From the NCBI GenBank assembly GCA_965662545.1, contig CBFIHZ010000050.1, positions 1 to 21,735 on the forward strand: DNA of 21,735 nt. Reading direction: 5' to 3'. This document shows, in pieces, positions 1 to 7,891 of this stretch. The translations under genes and the position numbers were made by a program. A model generated the notes under the pieces. The model saw nothing but the letters and a program-made list of their open reading frames with translations. It had not been told where the DNA came from and did no database searches. The stretch is from CPC320 sp002684375. GTDB lineage: Bacteria; Pseudomonadota; Alphaproteobacteria; Rhodobacterales; Rhodobacteraceae. Position 1 is the stretch's first letter, and the number at the start of each line of letters is the position of its first letter.

Positions 1-2
1 AT

Positions 3-225
3 GATACAACGGTCAAGCTGCTCCAGAAGGGCAAAGGTAAGAACAAGGACAGGACAGCGTGGTTCTGGGTTTACGCCGGGGATGGGCGCGCTTGGTCCGG
101 AGCAGCGCCGCCCGCTGTATGGTATCAGTTCTCCACCAGCCGAGGCGCGGAACATCCCCCTGAACATTTGGAAGCCTACGAGGGCTTTGCCCAAGCGGAT
201 GCCTATGCTTGGTATAATGACGCAC
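3..225 (+). pseudogene. IS66-family transposase fragment
   Basis: Reading from base 3 gives an open frame of typical IS66 TnpC sequence: a DTTVKLL start, an aromatic-rich WFWVYAGDGRAWSGAAPP stretch, YQFSTSRGAEHP, and ADAYAWYND at the end. In intact IS66 transposases this is the central DDE catalytic part (the D of the DDT-V motif through the ADGYAGYN-like segment). The similarity stops near base 225, before the usual CWAHxRRKF motif, and the frame passes into unrelated sequence. The element is truncated on the right and cut by the window edge on the left, so it is a dead remnant. The call rests on remembered family motifs, without a database match. Confidence 0.8.
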
Positions 226-456
226 ACCGAACAGGTCGCGTGCGCCTGTCAGGTAATACATGGCCCATGGGCTTTGAATACATCGGCTCACAGCCCAAAG
301 ATGATTTTACCATGCCAGCTTCTGGCCTATTGCCATGCGTTTTGTAATTTTGGCAGCGCATACCGGTGGATGGGCTTCATTGACATTGACGAACATTGGG
401 GACCTCAAACGGAAACGTTCGAAAGGTTAAAGATGAAGCTAGCTGCCAAGTGTTGA
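226..456 (+). pseudogene. Glycosyltransferase (GT92-like) fragment, frameshifted
   Basis: After the IS66 piece the same frame gives TGRVRLSGNTWPMGFEYIG and then a stop at about base 350. The neighbouring frame (frame 1) takes over from about base 305 with LAYCHAFCNFGSAYRWMGF and then IDIDEHWGP. The pattern AY-H-...-RWM-FIDIDE is the hallmark of GT92/DUF23-type glycosyltransferases, in which DxD binds the nucleotide-sugar metal; the family usually continues as DEFLxP, here changed to DEHWGP. Similarity ends before the stop at 454-456. Both ends of the gene are missing and the frame is broken, so this is a relic, probably from a surface polysaccharide gene hit by the IS66 element. Family assignment is moderately sure. 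Confidence 0.55.
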
Positions 457-515
457 CAGCCGTGGCTATGCAAATAGAGCAGATAACTGTGTGTGCGCAC
501 CGGCCGTGGCGCATT

Positions 516-553
516 GGGTTTGTTGACGGCTCTGATAACCGCACATCAAACCC
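516..553. repeat. Interrupted inverted repeat, potential hairpin
   Basis: GGGTTTG at 516-522 pairs with CAAACCC at 547-553. After one T/T mismatch, TG at 524-525 pairs with CA at 544-545, and further in CGG at 527-529 pairs with CCG at 539-541, leaving a 9-base loop. Twelve base pairs in total. There is no T run on either side, so a classic intrinsic terminator is unlikely, although it lies about 60 bases past the end of the minus-strand RraA-like gene. Confidence 0.5.
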
Positions 554-611
554 CCAAAATTGATGCTTACATTGTCATAATTATTACCAGCCAGAGGTCT
601 TTAAACGACCT

Positions 612-1322
612 TTAGGTTCTTCGGGCCTCAAACTCAGCCCAGATTTCTTCCAGCATTTCGATATCAAATTCGGGGTCACGTGCAGGTCCAAGGATGATGG
701 CTTCGTTTGTCATGACTGTTTCAATAGCCTGCCCAAGGCCCATAATGACCTCGGGTGGAATAACCAATGCGCCATGCCTGTCAGCGTGGATAAGCGCGTC
801 TTGGGATACCTCAAGACCCATAATATTAACGGGTGTGCCAATCTCGACCACATGGACGAACCCGTGGCTTACTCCAATCGAACCGGCAAGGACTGGAAAA
901 TCTTCGTCTAAAACGTCAAGATCTCGCATCACTCCGTTGGTGACAGCGCCCATAAGTCCGAGTCCCTTATGCACAGCGACATTTACCTCACCCCACCAGC
1001 CGGCGATACAGTTGGGGAAATCCACATCTTCTATCACAGCCGCGGTCGGGGCGCCGCCGAAAGCCATTGACCTGTAATATTCCATCCGACGGGCGCGAAT
1101 GATATGGTCAGGCTCCGTTGGTGGCGTCAATCCGGATATTTTAGCGGTGCGAGCAAACCCCACGATGGCTGGAGCCCCCGGTTTTGAATGTTGCATTGTA
1201 CCGCGTGTAAAGCAGTTGAACCCCCTTTTCCCTTGCACCACTTCAATCGCGTTGCAAACTGTGGGCGTATCGACCTGCCTTAGTAAGTCATATAGGCTTT
1301 GGGGGATCATACTCTTAGCCAT
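612..1322 (-). CDS. RraA / HMG-aldolase-fold family protein
   Basis: A 236-residue protein of the RraA family (once annotated as dimethylmenaquinone methyltransferase), which includes 4-hydroxy-4-methyl-2-oxoglutarate/oxaloacetate aldolases. Visible hallmarks are GLMGAVTNGVMRDLDVL at about residues 122-138, where R133-D134 match the substrate- and metal-binding Arg-Asp pair, and HADRHGALVIPPE at 179-191, matching the HAD-x-DGV-x-IP signature. Length is normal for the family. It overlaps the upstream alpha/beta hydrolase gene by 16 bp, implying co-transcription and translational coupling. Enzymes of this fold cleave or decarboxylate 2-oxo acids in aromatic catabolism, which fits the neighbours, but RraA-fold proteins are functionally diverse, so the substrate is not assigned. 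It is not the E. coli RNase E inhibitor by context. Confidence 0.85.
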   Translation of the reverse strand: MAKSMIPQSLYDLLRQVDTPTVCNAIEVVQGKRGFNCFTRGTMQHSKPGAPAIVGFARTAKISGLTPPTEPDHIIRARRMEYYRSMAFGGAPTAAVIEDVDFPNCIAGWWGEVNVAVHKGLGLMGAVTNGVMRDLDVLDEDFPVLAGSIGVSHGFVHVVEIGTPVNIMGLEVSQDALIHADRHGALVIPPEVIMGLGQAIETVMTNEAIILGPARDPEFDIEMLEEIWAEFEARRT

Positions 1323-2005
1323 TGTTCCAGAATTCCGTTTGTGTGTTTGGGTTGTTCCAGTGTCGGCAAGTGGCCAGCATTGGGAATGACAGCCAAGCGT
1401 GATCCGGGTATTAGGTCATGCATCAGTTCGTGGCGCGAAACGGGGCAGAGGCTATCTTCTTTCCCGCAAAGAATCAGGGAGGGGATCGTCACCGATCTGA
1501 GCGTTTCGCACTGATCAGGGCGGTGCTGAATTGCAAAGGATTGGTTGGCAAAAACCTCTGGCCCCAACGTTTCAGCCATTTCCATGCACAGGTTCAGGAT
1601 ACGCTGCCGGTTGGGGCTTTTCGCAAGGTAATTTGGCTTCAATTCGTCACGCATAACCGCATAAAGCTCCCCTTGCAAAACCCGTTTTACTTGTGTTTCC
1701 CGAACTGGGCCTTTGTCTTCCGGATCTGCCAAAGGGTTGGTATCCAGTAGCGCAAGCCGGGTCACTCTGTGCGGCGACTGGCGCATAATCTCCATTGCAA
1801 CAATGCCGCCCATAGACAGCCCGGCCAAGGCAAAATAGGGAGGTGCACTGTCTAGGACGGTCCTTGCCAGATCAGCCATAGTCGATTGCCCCTGCAATGG
1901 CATAGTGATGATGGAGATGTATTTTGAAAAGGCTGAGATTTGCGGAGAAAATAGCCGCGCATCGCACATCATTCCTGGCAGTAAAACAAGAGGTTCATCG
2001 ATCAA
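1307..2005 (-). CDS. Alpha/beta hydrolase
   Basis: A 232-residue single-domain alpha/beta hydrolase. The nucleophile elbow GLSMGG places the catalytic Ser at residue 64; the acid is most likely Asp184 in GKEDSLCP and the base His212 in NAGHLPTLEQP. The LLPGMM near the N-terminus supplies the oxyanion-hole turn. The best start is TTG at 2005: nearby ATG codons (1998 and 2021) are out of frame, and a purine-rich GGAGACAGG stretch lies upstream. It resembles the enol-lactonase/esterase branch, but the substrate cannot be read from sequence. It overlaps the RraA-like gene downstream by 16 bp; upstream, a gap of about 150 bp holding an 18-bp tandem repeat separates it from the SnoaL-like gene. Confidence 0.85.
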   Translation of the reverse strand: MIDEPLVLLPGMMCDARLFSPQISAFSKYISIITMPLQGQSTMADLARTVLDSAPPYFALAGLSMGGIVAMEIMRQSPHRVTRLALLDTNPLADPEDKGPVRETQVKRVLQGELYAVMRDELKPNYLAKSPNRQRILNLCMEMAETLGPEVFANQSFAIQHRPDQCETLRSVTIPSLILCGKEDSLCPVSRHELMHDLIPGSRLAVIPNAGHLPTLEQPKHTNGILEQWLRV

Positions 2006-2037
2006 AGTAACCTGTCTCCATTACGATTGTTGTGCAT

Positions 2038-2073
2038 TTTAGTCTGCTGGATCCCTTTAGTCTGCTAAATCCC
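2038..2073. repeat. 18-bp tandem duplication upstream of hydrolase gene
   Basis: TTTAGTCTGCTGGATCCC (2038-2055) is followed immediately by TTTAGTCTGCTAAATCCC (2056-2073): two abutting 18-bp copies that differ at two adjacent bases. It lies 33 bp upstream of the TTG start of the minus-strand hydrolase gene, where a promoter or operator would be expected. A direct-repeat operator is possible; a replication-slippage duplication is the simple alternative. Confidence 0.7.
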
Positions 2074-2154
2074 TGTGTCCTGATATCCTTACGGCCCGTC
2101 ATCCAAACTGGAGACGGAATACTGTAGCAGCGGTAAGTGGTGCCTAATCCCATG

Positions 2155-3111
2155 TTATTTTGACGTTTGGCTTAAAATTTGTTTCCAGATGGCGATGTCA
2201 TCAAAAAGGGTGATCTCTCGACGCAGCCCCCGAGGACCAAATTCTGCATGGCTCACTCCCATAATGTGTATTTCTGCACCCGTTGGGGGGCCATAGCGCC
2301 CCCAGCCGTCATGTCGCCCGCTCAAAGACCAGCGGATTGCACTGCGCGGGCTGAGCAACGGATCAGTACGGCCAATCTGATGTTCAATTTTGAATTCGGC
2401 AAAGGGCATGGCACTTCTTAAACCGATCCAGAAGTTGTCAGCTTCGGCCCAACCGTGTCCTTCCTGTCCCCCGGCCAAAGATAGATGGCAGGCTCTGTCG
2501 TATTCCTTTTTTATAACTCCAAAATCAGCAGCCATTATTTGTCTTAGTATAAAGGCGTGCCGCTCACCCCATTCATCAGTGTTGCCACGGCCAGTGTAAG
2601 GGCCCGCCTGATCGGTCGCCGGGGTCAGTGGCATGCTGTTGTCACCCCGATCGATGATGCTCTGTGCAGCCTCTTTTGGTGTTTGTCCTAGCTGATACGC
2701 GATTGCAGCATTGTCGCGGATCAGCCACTCATCCCAGACGCGGTTGTCTCGGCAGTATGTATCGGCAATCGTCCGAAATGAAACTTTTAATCCAGTAGCA
2801 GGACCAAAGGCACCGCCGTTATGCGTTGCGGTTGATAAAATCCGGTGAGAAGATAGGAACCCGGATTTATCGTCACCACACCAGACCACGTCCTCCGCCA
2901 GAAGTTGTCGGTCGGGGAACTCTGTAAGCGTTGCCATTGTGTTGGCTTTCCCGGCAGTGTTGCCTTGATTTATTCCTGCCGGAGAGCGGACTAAGAGGTC
3001 ATCATGATAGTGCCAATCAAGTGCTGCGATATCGCGTCCTTCCCAGATCCTTGCTGTGCACTTGAGAATATAGTCCGGCAGGTCTGTAAATTGTGCGTCA
3101 AACCCCTTCAT
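2155..3111 (-). CDS. Tandem NTF2/SnoaL-like domain protein (ester cyclase-like)
   Basis: A 318-residue protein with two SnoaL/NTF2-like halves. The first (about 1-150) contains a helix followed by GRDIAALDWHYHDDLLVRSP and, after mixed strands, SFRTIADTYCRDNRVWDEWL, which is the typical strand pattern of SnoaL-fold proteins. The second (about 175-318) repeats it, with ADFGVIKKEYDRACHLSLAGG and a final GPRGLRREITLFDDIAIWKQI. Such folds act as cyclases, isomerases or hydrolases on small organic substrates. There is no signal peptide, so it should be cytoplasmic. The ATG start at 3111 has a good AAGGAG ribosome site. It is co-oriented with the hydrolase and RraA-like genes, which suggests one catabolic pathway. 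The specific reaction is unknown. Confidence 0.75.
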   Translation of the reverse strand: MKGFDAQFTDLPDYILKCTARIWEGRDIAALDWHYHDDLLVRSPAGINQGNTAGKANTMATLTEFPDRQLLAEDVVWCGDDKSGFLSSHRILSTATHNGGAFGPATGLKVSFRTIADTYCRDNRVWDEWLIRDNAAIAYQLGQTPKEAAQSIIDRGDNSMPLTPATDQAGPYTGRGNTDEWGERHAFILRQIMAADFGVIKKEYDRACHLSLAGGQEGHGWAEADNFWIGLRSAMPFAEFKIEHQIGRTDPLLSPRSAIRWSLSGRHDGWGRYGPPTGAEIHIMGVSHAEFGPRGLRREITLFDDIAIWKQILSQTSK

Positions 3112-3639
3112 TTTGGCTCCTTTTGGTCTCTTCAGAAGTGATATCTCAGCTGATTGCCTTTAACATAAACTTTAAGCTGTTGTTGTCTTGTTCTTTTTTG
3201 GACAAACTGAACGCGCTGAAAATTAAAAAGTAAGGCACCAAAGGGGCAACTGGAAAAGCCTGCTCGGGTTGAGTTTTTTACAGTATAGAGGGTTAAAGTT
3301 TCATGCCTGCTAGATTCCTAAATTTATTGTATTCCAAGAGTCTCGTGCGTCTCTGATATAAAAGTTTATTTCAGCCAATTGGATTATCTGACTGTCGCAG
3401 TTTAATGTATTGTCACCATGGATCTGATATGAATGCGTTTAGATTGGCAAGATGCTTTATACTCAGGTGCGAAGCGTTCCAAGGTGGTAGAGTTGAAACC
3501 AGCGTGATCAACTTTCGATTTGGAGTATATCGTAACGCCGAACAAATATCCTTTAGCTGTTCCATCCCGGATGATCACATAGATCGTCGCCGGTCTGGGC
3601 GTTTCATGGCAAGATCGATGCTGAGGGATATTCAGACGG
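3112..3639. other. Gene-free stretch, no recognisable content
   Basis: About 530 bp between the SnoaL-like gene and the IS481 relic. It is AT-rich and holds the promoter region of the minus-strand SnoaL-like gene. Short open frames exist from about 3402 on both strands, but they have no ribosome site, no recognisable motif and no family resemblance. It may include the lost left end of the IS481 element or other decayed DNA. Confidence 0.5.
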
Positions 3640-4625
3640 GAGACGCCAACGTTTGTTCGACTTGATAGCCAAGCGACAACGACACCAAAGATACAAGTGG
3701 CCATTCAGGCGAGTAATGAATCTGCGTAGGTCTTGACGGAATGGCGCGGAACCACCGAGCAGACTGTCTGGAAATGGTGCAAACGTGATAGTGTCCAAGA
3801 TCGCAACCACACATACCCCCCACCACCGTCTTTAGACCACCCTCACACCAGCTTAGGAGGCCGTGGCAGTTGCGCTGCCCAAAACGTTACTGGTGTCGCT
3901 AAACAACTTATTGGCCGTGGTGCGCGAGTTTCTGAATCCGAATGTGTCTCGCTCTGGTTTAATCTTTGCCTGCGAAGGCAGGGTGTGGGACGTCTTCGTG
4001 ATCTTTAGGCCAAGGATGAAAGCTCTAAGTACAGTGGCTTCGAGGCGTATGAGCCCGGATACACACAAATTGACTTAAAATACCGGCCACAAATGGCCAA
4101 TGACACGTCGCGAGAGTATCTCTTCTTGGCGACCGACAGGGCACCCGTTGGGTCTTCATTGCCATTTATCGCAACAAGACTGCGGCCAATGCTCGGCGTT
4201 ATATGCGTGACGTGGAACGTGCATGCCCGATCCGTATCCGCAGCATGTTAACCGATAATGGCGAGGCGTTTACCGACTGTCCTTTTGGCCTAAGTAAGCG
4301 CGCTGCAACGGAACGGCACGAGTTCGACATACTTTGCTCAACGCTCGGTATTGAACAGCGACTGATCCAACAGGATCGCGGCAAACCAACGGAATGGTCG
4401 AGTGGTTCAACGGCCGCATCGAGGACGTGCTACAAAGCCACTATTTTCGATCAGGCGAAGAGCTGGGGACAACGCAGCATTGCTGATGCATGTCTTTACA
4501 ACCAACAGCTTCCGCAATTAGCCTTAGGTGGTAAAACACCCTTACAAGTCATAAAACACTGGTGCAAAATCAAACTGAAATTGTTCAAGACACAGCCATA
4601 ATACCTCACGGATTGTGACAGCAAT
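3640..4625 (+). pseudogene. IS481-family transposase, decayed by stops and frameshifts
   Basis: Piecing the three plus frames together recovers most of an IS481-type transposase: RLDSQATTTPKIQVAIQAS from about 3658, TEQTVWKWCKRDSVQDR (helix-turn-helix), TTLTP then EAVAVALPKTLLVSLNNLL, VREFLNPNVSRSGL, CLRRQGVGRLRDL, EAYEPGYTQIDLKYRPQM, RDVERACPIRIRSMLTDNG and, in another frame, TNGMVEWFNGRIEDVLQS. The DDE triad is still visible: D in QIDLKY, D in LTDNG, E in MVEWFNG. In-frame TAG codons stand at 3727, 3833 and 3854, and there are at least four frame changes. The relic runs to YLTDCDS near 4625. Clear terminal inverted repeats or target duplications were not found. The element is inactive. Confidence 0.88.
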
Positions 4626-4751
4626 ATTCGTAAAGTGCCGCAATCTTACCCAAAAAAATTGGCCGACTAACGGGTAATTTATGTTGAACTTTTTTATACA
4701 TTATAAGATAGATTATTTCGAAAAAGCTATATTTCGGTAAACGGCACAGCT

Positions 4752-6017
4752 ATGACCCGATCTGATGATCGATCTTCGCATAAAGCTTTGAGACACCTCA
4801 ACAATGGGGAAATGTCTACAGGTTTTTCACAGCCCGAACTGCTCCAAGAATTAATTGATGATTTGGTCAGGCTATACGATAGGGGTCGATTTGAAGAGAT
4901 TGTTTCAAAAGTAACGCATTCAGTAAAACTATTTCCTGAGGCTCTGCCCTTATTTAATATAATGGGTCAGGCTTATACAGCACTTAAGAAGTACCAAGCC
5001 GCCATTGATAGTTATAAACAAATGCTCAGGATTAAGCCTGACCATGAAGAAGCCTATCATAGCATGGGTAATGTGTTGACTGAAATGGGTGAACTGGACC
5101 CTGCGATAAAATGCTATAAAAGGGCTGTTGAAATAAAGCCTGACTATGCTGAGGCATACAGTAGTTTAGGCATTGTCCTGAAAAGTAAATTTGAACTCGA
5201 CACAGCATTGTATGAACATTTAAAAAAGGCTTTCAAAATACAGTCTGACCCTGTTAATGCCATTATAGACGAGAAGAATAATCTGCAAAACAACCGTGAT
5301 TTAGAGGCCGCTAGAGACAGTCTTGAAAAAGCTGTTCGGATAAAGCCCACCCTTGCCGAAGCTAGGCATTTGTTGGCTTCCATAAATGGAAAAACACCAA
5401 AGTCTGCTCCTAAAGCCTATGTAAAAGAGCTGTTTGACGAGTATGCGCCCAAATTTGAACAATCTCTGGTGAGAGCTTTGGAGTATAATGCGCCAAAAGA
5501 GCTTGCAAAGATAATTACCGCAAAACAACCGATAGAGGCATTGGGGTCGGTTCTGGACCTAGGCTGCGGCACTGGCCTCGCTGGCGTGGAGTTAAAACAA
5601 TTCTGCAGCAATCTTGAAGGTATTGACTTGTCAAACGCTATGATTGAGCAGGCCAGATCAAAGAATGTGTATGATCGGTTAACTCAGAGTGATATACTAG
5701 ATTACCTATCCACAGCAGAGCTTGATTTTGATTATTTTATCGCAACAGACGTTTTTATTTACGTAGGAGAACTGACCAATGTTTTCCACTTGATAAAATC
5801 TCGAAATAAGCGAAAGGGGCATCTGGCGTTTTCTACCGAGCACACTGAAAGGGAGAGTTTCTTCCTTGAAACATCTGGACGGTACTCACACTCTCTGTCG
5901 TACATTGAAGGCCTGTGTAAAAAAATTGATTGTAGAATATCTCATTTTACGAAAACGGATCTCCGTAAGGAAAAGGATGGGTTTTTGGTTGGGGGTTTAT
6001 ACGTCGTTGATTTCTAG
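4752..6017 (+). CDS. TPR-repeat SAM-dependent methyltransferase
   Basis: A 421-residue two-part protein. Residues about 32-205 are tetratricopeptide repeats, with units such as LFNIMGQAYTALKKYQAAID, AYHSMGNVLTEMGELDPAIK and AYSSLGIVLKSKFELDTAL; they likely bind a partner protein. From about 220 there is a class I methyltransferase, opening with ELFDEYAPKFEQSL. Motif I is VLDLGCGTGLAG (267-278), the acidic loop is IDLSNAMIEQA (291-301), and DYFIATDVFIYVGE (327-340) corresponds to motif IV. This is the domain order of TPR-containing methyltransferases of the COG4976 type. It is cytosolic, with no signal. The gene is visibly more AT-rich than its flanks and lies right after an IS481 relic, so transfer is likely. 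The start could also be ATG at 4812, behind GGGGA. Methyl acceptor unknown. Confidence 0.85.
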   Translation: MTRSDDRSSHKALRHLNNGEMSTGFSQPELLQELIDDLVRLYDRGRFEEIVSKVTHSVKLFPEALPLFNIMGQAYTALKKYQAAIDSYKQMLRIKPDHEEAYHSMGNVLTEMGELDPAIKCYKRAVEIKPDYAEAYSSLGIVLKSKFELDTALYEHLKKAFKIQSDPVNAIIDEKNNLQNNRDLEAARDSLEKAVRIKPTLAEARHLLASINGKTPKSAPKAYVKELFDEYAPKFEQSLVRALEYNAPKELAKIITAKQPIEALGSVLDLGCGTGLAGVELKQFCSNLEGIDLSNAMIEQARSKNVYDRLTQSDILDYLSTAELDFDYFIATDVFIYVGELTNVFHLIKSRNKRKGHLAFSTEHTERESFFLETSGRYSHSLSYIEGLCKKIDCRISHFTKTDLRKEKDGFLVGGLYVVDF

Positions 6018-6161
6018 AACTGATACAAGGATTGGGACTTTAAAAATGAGTTCGCCTTCATCAATGGTTTTATAGCGTCCTGAATTTGGCGACAGCACCA
6101 GTCAGCCTCGTCAGAAATTTTGATTAACAAGGAGTGGTTTTTTGCATGATGGTCTCCGAGT

Positions 6162-6629
6162 TTATGGCTCATTTTCTGGTACGACAGTGAGTTGGCCAAC
6201 ATCAGCCTGCACCACTTTTACATGCGCTGCTTTGGCGATCGCCCGATCACTGACCACCCTCCAGGTGATGCCGGAATAGATGTGTTCCCCTGGCTGGTCT
6301 GGAGCAATATCCGTTGCCAGTTGAAAGCGGTGACCAACAAAGCCGACCTCGATCTCGCGATCCTCCCTTGGGGATTGGATGTTTTTTAGGGGTTTCCACA
6401 GTACAAACGCTGCGGTAATCGACAAAAGTGACACCGAGATGACCGCACTATTGATTGTCTGAGGCAGAATTTCTACAGCCATCAATCCCCCAGTCGCAAG
6501 CATCGCAAGGCCGACAAAAAATAATACAAAAGTCGCAAAGCCAAGAAAGGCGATTTCGATCACTAGTAAACCAATGCCCAGCATAAACAGCCATTGCGAA
6601 AGGGGCAGATCTAACATCGGTTGTTCCAT
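6162..6629 (-). CDS. NfeD family membrane protein
   Basis: A 155-residue protein starting at ATG 6629, one base after the stop of the SPFH gene; longer upstream extensions would run inside that gene. Two or three hydrophobic segments occupy roughly residues 10-75 (LFMLGIGLLVIEIAFLGFA, VLFFVGLAMLATGG, then SAVISVSLLSITAAFVLW). A soluble C-terminal part follows, with GFVGHRFQLATDI and GEHIYSGITWRVVSD, the small beta-barrel (OB fold) of NfeD proteins. This is the short, protease-less form usually paired with stomatin/prohibitin-like proteins, with which it is thought to build membrane microdomain scaffolds. The immediate adjacency to the SPFH gene supports the assignment. Co-transcribed with it. 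Confidence 0.88.
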   Translation of the reverse strand: MEQPMLDLPLSQWLFMLGIGLLVIEIAFLGFATFVLFFVGLAMLATGGLMAVEILPQTINSAVISVSLLSITAAFVLWKPLKNIQSPREDREIEVGFVGHRFQLATDIAPDQPGEHIYSGITWRVVSDRAIAKAAHVKVVQADVGQLTVVPENEP

Positions 6630-6630
6630 A

Positions 6631-7656
6631 TTATTTGCCCCAAGGACCCGGCGCATCTGGCGGCACATAGCTTTCAGTGGCAGAAGGTGGTTTGGACACA
6701 GAGGCAGGGTCTGGGGGGCTATTTGAAATTTTTTGAATGATCGCCATCGCTTGGGCCACAACGCTTGCGGCATCAGAAGCACCGTCGGGCAGTAGGATCA
6801 ACGATGATTCCTTGGCAATCATTTCTTTCGCATGAATAGCCTTGGTCGCAAGTTCAAGCTGGACCGCCTTCTGCCCGGCGGGTGTATCGGCCGCCTCGCC
6901 GACCATCACCAGTGCTTTGGCTTGAGCATCGGCCACGGCCACGAGGGCTTTTGCCTCGCCCTCGGCGCGCAAAACCTGTTCGTCTTTTTCAGCTTCGGCG
7001 GCCAGCACGACCGAGGCTTTCTCCCCTTCGGCACGATTGATCGCAGACTGTCTGTCGCCTTCAGATTCGAGGATTTGGGCCCGCTTTACCCGCTCGGCTT
7101 TCATCTGAGCCTCCATCGCCTGCATGACCGATTGTGGTGGCACAATATCCTTGATCTCATAACGCAGAACCTGCACCCCCCAAGCCGACGAGGCCTGATT
7201 GATCGCGGCAACAATATTTGTATTGAGCAAATCGCGCTCTTCAAAGGTTTTATCCAGCTCCATCTTGCCCAATTCCGAGCGCATGGTGGTCTGGGCCAGT
7301 TGGGTCACGGCAAACACATAATCATCGACGCCATAAGTCGCCTTATAGGGATCAAGCACCCGGAAATACAGCACCCCATCTACCGTGAGTGAGATGTTAT
7401 CTTTGGTAATGGCGCTTTGGCTGGGCACATCTACCGCCTGTTCTTTCAGCGAGCGGTCTGCCGATACACTGTCGATAAAGGGAATGAGAAAATTGAGACC
7501 CGCTTCCTGCACACCTTTGAATTTACCAAATCTTTCAATAATATATGTTCGATTGTGCGGAACAAATTTAATAGAATATCTCAGGACAACAAAGACCAAA
7601 ATGAAAAGCCAGATTGTCGGGCTGAAAAAGAAAGCTAAAATATCTTCAATGTACAT
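6631..7656 (-). CDS. qmcA: SPFH domain protein (paraslipin, QmcA-like)
   Basis: A 341-residue stomatin-like protein. One N-terminal membrane anchor (about 8-27, FFFSPTIWLFILVFVVLRYS) is followed by the SPFH domain (about 28-190) with ERFGKFKGVQEAGLNFLIPF, VDGVLYFRVLDPYKATYGVDD and WGVQVLRYEIKDIVPP, all typical of paraslipins. Residues about 195-275 are Ala/Glu-rich coiled coil built from EGEKASVVLAAEAEKDEQV-type repeats. The C-terminus is Pro/Ser-rich and ends in PGPWGK. Role: an oligomeric membrane scaffold linked to protease control and microdomains. The ATG start at 7656 has a GGAG site 8 bases upstream. It forms a two-gene unit with the NfeD gene. The symbol is by family resemblance. Confidence 0.9.
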   Translation of the reverse strand: MYIEDILAFFFSPTIWLFILVFVVLRYSIKFVPHNRTYIIERFGKFKGVQEAGLNFLIPFIDSVSADRSLKEQAVDVPSQSAITKDNISLTVDGVLYFRVLDPYKATYGVDDYVFAVTQLAQTTMRSELGKMELDKTFEERDLLNTNIVAAINQASSAWGVQVLRYEIKDIVPPQSVMQAMEAQMKAERVKRAQILESEGDRQSAINRAEGEKASVVLAAEAEKDEQVLRAEGEAKALVAVADAQAKALVMVGEAADTPAGQKAVQLELATKAIHAKEMIAKESSLILLPDGASDAASVVAQAMAIIQKISNSPPDPASVSKPPSATESYVPPDAPGPWGK

Positions 7657-7891
7657 GTGACGTGCTCCAGATCATAAGGTCCACTTAAATTATGGCCTGC
7701 TCTTTGTTTAGACACTAAGGGATCACAGGTTGAATTCCAACGTCGAAATTATCTGAGCCCTTTCAGGGTATGGCGGTTTGCATCGGGCTGATGTCATGAG
7801 CGATAAAATAAGATAAGAAATGGATGGACTGTAACAATCAATGCCTAATGTGATGCTGTCATTGCGGTGGCGGCGTAATGGTGGCCTTCAA

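Noticed and set aside
595..611. AGGTC-TTTAAAC-GACCT as terminator of the RraA-like gene
   Set aside because: Only five pairs and no T run on the minus strand.
3402..3704. 100-codon minus-strand frame overlapping the IS481 relic
   Set aside because: No motif or family resemblance, no ribosome site, and its start lies inside the transposase relic on the other strand. Treated as chance.
3405..4624. TGTCAC words near 3411 and, inverted, near 4617 as terminal inverted repeats of the IS481 element
   Set aside because: Only six matching bases, and the left copy is too far upstream of the transposase start for this family; no target duplication is visible.
6014..6202. 62-codon minus-strand frame after NfeD
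   Set aside because: It overlaps the NfeD end, has no ribosome site and no recognisable composition; probably chance.
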